Origin: Alphaproteobacteria bacterium
GTDB lineage: Bacteria; Pseudomonadota; Alphaproteobacteria; Geminicoccales; Geminicoccaceae
Length of the DNA stretch: 37,875 nucleotides
Direction of reading: 5' to 3'
NCBI GenBank assembly: GCA_030431615.1
Contig: JAUIID010000025.1
Coordinates: forward strand, 1-37,875
The notes beneath the pieces were generated by a model. It was not told the DNA's origin. It saw only the letters and a program-made list of their open reading frames with translations, and made no database searches. Shown in pieces: positions 33,552 to 37,875 of this stretch; position 1 is the stretch's first letter; every line of letters starts with the position of its first letter. The position numbers and the translations under genes were made by a program.

Positions 33552-33986
33552 ATGCAGCGCCGCATGCTCTGGGCCATGGGCCTCGCCGGGTCGCTCGGCC
33601 TCGTTGTCGGCATCGCCGTGGCGCGCACGACCTACCCGCCGCTCGAGCTGCTGCTGCAGGGCAACCGGACCGTGCTCGACCAGGAGATCGCCTATCCGGA
33701 AGGCGTGCCGGAGGTGACCGGGGCCATCGTCACCATGGAACCGGGCCAGACGACCGGCTGGCACCGGCACGGTGCCCCGCTCTTCGCCTGGGTCATGGAG
33801 GGCGAGATCACCGTCGACTACGGCGACCACGGCACCCGCCGCTATGCCGCCGGCGACGCCCTGCTCGAGGCGGTGGAGACCGCCCATGACGGCACCAATA
33901 CCGGCGACGTGCCGACCCGGATTCTGGTCGTCTTCATGGGTGCGGAGGGCGTGGCCAACACGGTCCCGCTGGACGGGCCGGACTGA
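33552..33986 (+). CDS. Membrane-anchored cupin-domain protein
   Basis: 144 residues from the ATG at 33552 with GGGAGAG upstream. An N-terminal hydrophobic segment (MLWAMGLAGSLGLVVGIAVA) is a signal or anchor. The cupin barrel has TTGWHRHGAPLFAWVMEGE (metal-binding His-x-His) and AAGDALLEAVETAHDGTNTG (second motif His and Asn). The first-motif Glu is not in its usual place. Single-domain exported cupins often bind a metal and a small ligand; the function is unknown. It is the only gene in front of which the four-palindrome array lies, so it is probably tightly controlled. It is the last gene before the AT-rich island. Confidence 0.8.
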   Translation: MQRRMLWAMGLAGSLGLVVGIAVARTTYPPLELLLQGNRTVLDQEIAYPEGVPEVTGAIVTMEPGQTTGWHRHGAPLFAWVMEGEITVDYGDHGTRRYAAGDALLEAVETAHDGTNTGDVPTRILVVFMGAEGVANTVPLDGPD

Positions 33987-34079
33987 GTTGCCGAGGGCCA
34001 AAGTCATTGCGGTCGCGAGACTATCGACGACGACATAATGTCAATGCTATGTGTGCTCTTTGAAATGCAACGGCGCAAC

Positions 34080-34090
34080 GGAACCGATAG
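34080..34090 (+). repeat. 11-bp direct repeat, left copy, at the AT-rich island border
   Basis: GGAACCGATAG occurs here and again at 37631-37641. The two copies bracket the three-gene low-GC block. They may be an attachment-site or target-site remnant of the insertion that brought it in. The match ends exactly at 11 bases on both sides. Confidence 0.5.
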
Positions 34091-34146
34091 CATCGCGGAC
34101 ACGAGCGACATTTCCCGACATGTCCACCTGGGTTCAAAACGTCATA

Positions 34147-34902
34147 TTAGCGGCAATTAACATCCTCCTGATCATCCCAAATTCGCCTTGCAATTGGCGA
34201 ACGGACTGCTTGATAGATTAAGTAGACGGTATCCTCCGCTTTTGAAAATATTTGCATGCTCTCGTCTTCGGTGCGAAAGCCAATCTCCATAAGGGTCTTC
34301 AACGACTCGGCCAGTATTAGCGCTGACGACTCGAACTGAATATCATTGTCTGGACTGAAACCGCATTTATGGGCAACGAAGAGCCAATCGTGAACGATAT
34401 ATGCCGGGGCGTACGTCCAAGGAGTGAAATTTCCTATCGAATGCAGTAATTTTGGTATGCTTCCGCCATCGGTATCCATTACTCCTGGAACGATCTGCCG
34501 CCCAGACGACGTAACATAAGTAAAATTGTCCGGCTGAAACAAGAATGTTGGACGAGAATTTTTTCGATCATACCCATTCCATGTAATAGACGGCGCCCCA
34601 ACAAATAAACCAGTACCAAGCTGTTTATAAAAAATGTCACCGAGAAAAAGTGTCGCGATAGATCGTTCGCCCGGCCCGATTTCCGATAACTTCCGCACAA
34701 CATCTTTTTGAATCTGTTCTTGAATTTGATCGGCCAATTCCGGCGCAAACATTGTCGACGCATGAGATACCAACTCCATCGGCCTCATCAAGGTCCGGAC
34801 CGAGGACGTTGCCCCCTCTTCATTGAGTTGCGCATGGCCTGAAACACTCCACAAAAATAGAGTAGAAATTGCCAGAAAACGGGAAACTAAGAAAGTATTC
34901 AT
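34147..34902 (-). CDS. Exported DUF1353-domain protein
   Basis: 251 residues with a signal peptide (FLVSRFLAISTLFLWSVSGHA). The DUF1353 core is DTDGGSIPKLLHSIGNFTPWTYAPAYIVHDWLFVAHKCG, in which DGGSIP and HDWL are the family landmarks. DUF1353 is found in phage and bacterial proteins of unknown function; the conserved Asp and His could form an active site. The mature N-terminal third is not recognised. Codon use is AT-rich, unlike the genes to the left. It is the third gene of a minus-strand set after two secreted proteases, with a 92-base gap, and is probably part of the same unit. Confidence 0.75.
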   Translation of the reverse strand: MNTFLVSRFLAISTLFLWSVSGHAQLNEEGATSSVRTLMRPMELVSHASTMFAPELADQIQEQIQKDVVRKLSEIGPGERSIATLFLGDIFYKQLGTGLFVGAPSITWNGYDRKNSRPTFLFQPDNFTYVTSSGRQIVPGVMDTDGGSIPKLLHSIGNFTPWTYAPAYIVHDWLFVAHKCGFSPDNDIQFESSALILAESLKTLMEIGFRTEDESMQIFSKAEDTVYLIYQAVRSPIARRIWDDQEDVNCR

Positions 34903-34994
34903 TCCTCACTCCTAGCACTTCACCAGATGTTGAACTGAATCCCGCCGCAAAAAGAATACGGTTGATGGTCACCAGCTCAATTAGCACATGTCGC

Positions 34995-35987
34995 TCAATT
35001 CGAACTCAGGAACCCAACGACGGTTCGCTCAGCCCAAGTCCTATACACCGATGCCGCTGTGTAGATTCCGAAGAGATCGTTTCGTCCACACCCAATACCC
35101 CAACTTACGATCCCAATGAGCACCGGACTGTCGCTTCGTGGTGTTGCGATTGGACCCTCATTGCGGTACACCATCGGGCCACCACTGTCGCCTTGGCAAC
35201 TATCGAAGTTCCCATCCACAAAGCCTGCGCACAACATGCCATCACCAATGGTCTCACCGTGTTTTGCAAATATTCCTTTGCAGAAGGCATGATCAACCAA
35301 CGGAAGCTGCACCTCTTTTAGTTGAATTGAGTCGCTTCCTGTCTCAGTGAGTCCCCATCCTTGGACATAGACTGATAGGTACGGCTCGTTCAACCAAATT
35401 GTATCGCGCGGCTCTGGAAACCGAATGCTCGCTCGCCGCACTTTCTCAAGAGTTAAGTTGGTCGAAGGAGAAAGCTGCAACAGCGCAATATCATGCTCAA
35501 GTGTTTCTGGATTGAAATCAGGATGCGGTAATATTGCCGAGACTAATTGGACCTCCCCCCTTCCATCTTCGTTTGTTCGATTACGTGCGCCGCCGAGCAC
35601 TGATAACCGGGCAACATCTAACAAGGTCCCATCATCGTTTACGACACAGTGCGCGGCTGTAACCAACCATCGCGGCGCCGGGTCGTCGCTGATCCAATCA
35701 AGAACCTTTTCACCTGCAGGATCAAGCATTGGCGACACAAATGAACCACCACAAAAATGCAGCACGCTCTCCAAATCTCCAGCCATAATCTCGTATCTAA
35801 GTGATGCAGCCCAAGGCCCTTGACCCTGTAGCACTGGATCGCCGTTGATGATGCGCTCGGAAGCGCGAGCGACACCGACGCGCGTCTGTGCATGTGACAC
35901 GCTTGATGTTGCAATGGCGAGCACTACCAAACTCAAGATCGGTGCATTGGCAATAATTTCCCTCATTCGTCGAATATTTGTCTTCAT
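34995..35987 (-). CDS. Secreted trypsin-like serine protease (S1A family)
   Basis: 330 residues from the ATG at 35987 (AGGAAG upstream) with a signal peptide ending near SHAQ. The activation-site-like RIINGDPVLQGQGPWAASL is followed by the triad H113 (VTAAHCVVND), D166 (EHDIALLQLS) and S268 (SCQGDSGGPM). D262 in the S1 pocket position predicts cleavage after Lys or Arg. SWGIGCG shapes the binding pocket. Cysteines for several disulfides point to periplasmic or extracellular action. A new N-terminus would form after Arg45, as in trypsinogen, so the protein may be a zymogen. Low GC content and the neighbouring protease suggest joint acquisition. The substrate is unknown. Confidence 0.92.
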   Translation of the reverse strand: MKTNIRRMREIIANAPILSLVVLAIATSSVSHAQTRVGVARASERIINGDPVLQGQGPWAASLRYEIMAGDLESVLHFCGGSFVSPMLDPAGEKVLDWISDDPAPRWLVTAAHCVVNDDGTLLDVARLSVLGGARNRTNEDGRGEVQLVSAILPHPDFNPETLEHDIALLQLSPSTNLTLEKVRRASIRFPEPRDTIWLNEPYLSVYVQGWGLTETGSDSIQLKEVQLPLVDHAFCKGIFAKHGETIGDGMLCAGFVDGNFDSCQGDSGGPMVYRNEGPIATPRSDSPVLIGIVSWGIGCGRNDLFGIYTAASVYRTWAERTVVGFLSSN

Positions 35988-36021
35988 TGCTGATATCTTC
36001 CTGTAAGATTATTGCCTTCAC

Positions 36022-37476
36022 TCATTTATCAAGTCGCGCATCTAACCAGGCCCTGATTTTTGGCGCTTCTAGCGAGACATAAATCCCTCCGCCACCACAC
36101 TGAGCTGGACTTCCCTCTGGCACGGAATTGAGCGCCCGCGAGGTAATTCCTGCCAGTTGCATTTGCGCACCAGTTCCATTTTGAATAAAGAGTGGGCCAC
36201 CACTGTCACCGAAGCAAGTATCAGCTGGCGGTCGTGCCGCCGTACTTTCCAATTCTTGAATGCATATTTCGGAATTACGGCATATCCGAAGCAAGAAGTC
36301 GAGCTCCACAAAATTCTTGTCGCCAGGACGGAACCGATTGTCACTTTCACCGAAACCGACCGCATAGAGTTTTTGATACAGAGTGTTGGTGCGTGCAATC
36401 GGGTCGACAGGCAGGATTGCTTTCGCAAGGGTTTCAGGAAGCTCCTGATTGAGAGTCAGTAGTGCTATATCCGCCATACCCTCATCGAACGCTCGCCCGT
36501 CCGTCCACGCCGTACAGAAATTCGAATCGAAGAACTCCGCCTTGGATTGCAATGGCAGTGAGGTTCGCAATCCGCGACCTCTAACTCGCGACGTGAAAAG
36601 TGTCTCCCCGAAGAAAGCATAAAGCGGGAAATCGCCGCACAAGCAGTGCGCTGCAGTAAGAACCTGATCGTCAGAAACAAGAACACCACTACACTTTGGT
36701 TTGCGGTCGCTGTACTGAAGCGCAACAGTAGTTGGGAACGATAGCCGGTTAAGTGTCGAGGCGAACGACCCACCTTGACCTCCCCCGCTCTCCTTTTTCC
36801 CACCCTCGCCTGAAGCAGCATCAACCCCAGCGACACGAGTGTTGCCTGTTGCTGCAATTCCTGGCGATCTGATCGGACCCGCCCCGGTACCTGCGCAGAT
36901 TGCCGCTGCACAGTGGCCGGTATAGTCGCCTGGATCCAGTGGCGGCTCGGCCGGCGGCTGAACGTCGGGAAGGGACGGCGTTCCAGGAGTTAGAGGGACC
37001 TGCGGCATCGGGCCGAGATCCGGAAACATCACGTTCGACGGCAAAACATCTGTCACACCCGGCAAGGTCAGATTGTGGTCAAAGATGTAAGGTCGATCAG
37101 GCGTGAGGTCATTGTCATATCCGCGAAGTACGATCAGTTGTCCACCAACATCTAGCTCTGCCTCGGAGGTACCTACTGCGTCCGACCCGATAACATCGCC
37201 AAGAATAGAACTGCCGCCGTCTCCGGTAAAACCGCCATCGCCACCACCGTCGCCGCCGAAGCTACCACCACCGCCGCCGAAGCCACCACCACCGCCGCCG
37301 AAGCCACCACCACCGCCACCGCCACCGCCAAATTGTGCCAACTGATAGTGGTCACTGGTAGGCTGCAGCGAGGCATCGTGAGCAGTAGCTGGTAGGCTGA
37401 CAGCGCAGACGACTACAGTGGCCAGCGCCGTCCGCCAGCCATCGCGTACTGCGAGCTTAAGAGTAACAGAATTCAT
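36022..37476 (-). CDS. Secreted trypsin-like serine protease with glycine-rich N-terminal region
   Basis: 484 residues from the ATG at 37476, with GGGAG in the leader. After a signal peptide (to about residue 32), residues 50-89 are mostly glycine with regular Phe and Ser, then comes a Pro/Asp-rich linker with DVQPPAEPPLDPG, and the S1 protease domain from about residue 240. The triad is H277 (LTAAHCLCG), D336 (MADIALLTL) and S425 (CFGDSGGP); D419 predicts Lys/Arg preference. The classic activation site is absent, so control must differ from the 34995 protease. The glycine-rich part may be an adhesive or surface-binding spacer. It lies 34 bases upstream of the second protease gene, likely as the first gene of an operon. 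Confidence 0.88.
   Translation of the reverse strand: MNSVTLKLAVRDGWRTALATVVVCAVSLPATAHDASLQPTSDHYQLAQFGGGGGGGGGFGGGGGGFGGGGGSFGGDGGGDGGFTGDGGSSILGDVIGSDAVGTSEAELDVGGQLIVLRGYDNDLTPDRPYIFDHNLTLPGVTDVLPSNVMFPDLGPMPQVPLTPGTPSLPDVQPPAEPPLDPGDYTGHCAAAICAGTGAGPIRSPGIAATGNTRVAGVDAASGEGGKKESGGGQGGSFASTLNRLSFPTTVALQYSDRKPKCSGVLVSDDQVLTAAHCLCGDFPLYAFFGETLFTSRVRGRGLRTSLPLQSKAEFFDSNFCTAWTDGRAFDEGMADIALLTLNQELPETLAKAILPVDPIARTNTLYQKLYAVGFGESDNRFRPGDKNFVELDFLLRICRNSEICIQELESTAARPPADTCFGDSGGPLFIQNGTGAQMQLAGITSRALNSVPEGSPAQCGGGGIYVSLEAPKIRAWLDARLDK
37230..37335. repeat. Imperfect 18-bp-type tandem repeats coding for the Gly-rich stretch
   Basis: The pattern CCGCCGAAGCCACCACCA is repeated with changes through this part of the protease gene. 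On the coding strand it gives GGGGGGFGG units. Such repeats can change in number by slippage, so the length of the Gly-rich region may vary between strains. Confidence 0.65.
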
Positions 37477-37630
37477 CTCCTTAACTCCCAGCTTGTTGAG
37501 CGCTTTATTGGCCGATTGGCCTAGACAAGATAGCTAGCTTGATAGCTGTAGAATCTGGCCCAAGCCCCCCCAAGTTGACGCCTAGTCCATTACCAAAATG
37601 CCATAAGGAGAGCTTCCAAGCAAGTGCATG

Positions 37631-37641
37631 GGAACCGATAG
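37631..37641 (+). repeat. 11-bp direct repeat, right copy, at the AT-rich island border
   Basis: This is the second copy of GGAACCGATAG, identical to 34080-34090, about 150 bases upstream of the first protease start. The GC-rich background resumes within about 100 bases. Confidence 0.5.
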
Positions 37642-37735
37642 GTTATCCGACCACCACCCCCCGAGTTTTCTTGGATAATGAGAGTCTCGGGTGTCTGATA
37701 CAGCCCTCCAAACCGCCACGAAGGTAGCGGGCCAG

Positions 37736-37875
37736 TGGCAGAGCTGATTGGCCTTATGCAGCTGATCGCCCGGGGGGACCTCGGCCGGCGCACGCTTTTG
37801 CCGCTCGTGGTCAATCTTCGGGCAGTGCCGCTCATCATCTTCGCCATCCCGATCTACATGATGTTCCAGTGGGCC
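37736..37875 (+). CDS. Start of a membrane protein (partial, cut by window end)
   Basis: A frame opens after a TGA at 37697 and runs to the window edge. Likely starts are a GTG at 37736 with GAAGG upstream or an ATG at 37757. The visible ~46 residues include a short basic stretch, ARGDLGRRTLL, then a hydrophobic segment with VPLIIFAIPIYMMFQWA, so it is probably an inner-membrane protein. Codon use is again GC-rich. I do not recognise the family from this fragment. Confidence 0.5.

Noticed and set aside
33195-34007. 270-residue minus-strand frame across the cupin gene
   Set aside because: It runs antisense to the cupin gene and through the repeat arrays; the cupin motifs on the plus strand are clear.

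Overview
The window looks like the chromosome of a GC-rich alphaproteobacterium. The evidence is strong codon bias, many ABC and TRAP importers with periplasmic binding proteins, a glutathione-dependent formaldehyde pathway, and an orphan bacteriochlorophyll gene (bchJ). A Rhodospirillales-type lineage with past or present aerobic phototrophy would fit, but no rRNA or marker gene fixes the taxon. No tRNA, rRNA, CRISPR array, transposase or integrase was seen.

Layout. 1-606: 5' part of a glycine betaine/proline-type binding protein (minus). 741-9653: a catabolic cluster around a divergent promoter at about 4342-4448. To the left lie an M81 metallopeptidase and a SelA-like PLP enzyme, with a 3-hydroxyisobutyrate-dehydrogenase-like gene beyond them in convergent orientation. 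To the right lie a sugar-type binding protein, two permeases, an SMP-30 lactonase and a deacetylase-type amidohydrolase. No ATPase is present in this operon. 9678-14565: a BBE-type FAD oxidoreductase divergent from a 1099-residue LuxR/cyclase/ATPase/TPR regulator. 14575-19363: a four-gene minus-strand operon of binding protein, ATPase, fused double permease and a PP2C-type phosphatase. 19467-20699: a GT4 glycosyltransferase. 20700-21485: about 0.8 kb without a convincing gene.

21486-25570: bchJ, an NCS2 purine/uracil permease, idi, a c2-type cytochrome c and a flavin-reductase-like protein. bchJ and idi suggest a dispersed or decayed photosynthesis cluster. 25654-27096: hydantoinase/dihydropyrimidinase, which may work with the nucleobase permease. 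27119-30410: a TAXI-type TRAP importer (binding protein, fused permease, small membrane protein). 30492-32449: formaldehyde detoxification (class III ADH then S-formylglutathione hydrolase). 32506-33183: a hypothetical gene. 33184-33551: an unusual intergenic region with five degenerate 20-21 bp tandem units followed by four 19-bp palindromes spaced 31-32 bp apart, ending just upstream of a membrane-anchored cupin gene.

34080-37641: a clearly AT-richer island bounded by an 11-bp direct repeat. It encodes three exported proteins on one strand: two trypsin-like proteases, one with a long glycine-rich region, and a DUF1353 protein. After it the GC-rich background resumes with the start of a membrane protein cut by the window end.

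The strongest candidates for undescribed biology are the phased palindrome array before the cupin gene, the direct-repeat-bounded protease island, the bchJ/idi remnant, the PP2C phosphatase built into an importer operon, and the M81/SelA-like/deacetylase catabolic cluster.
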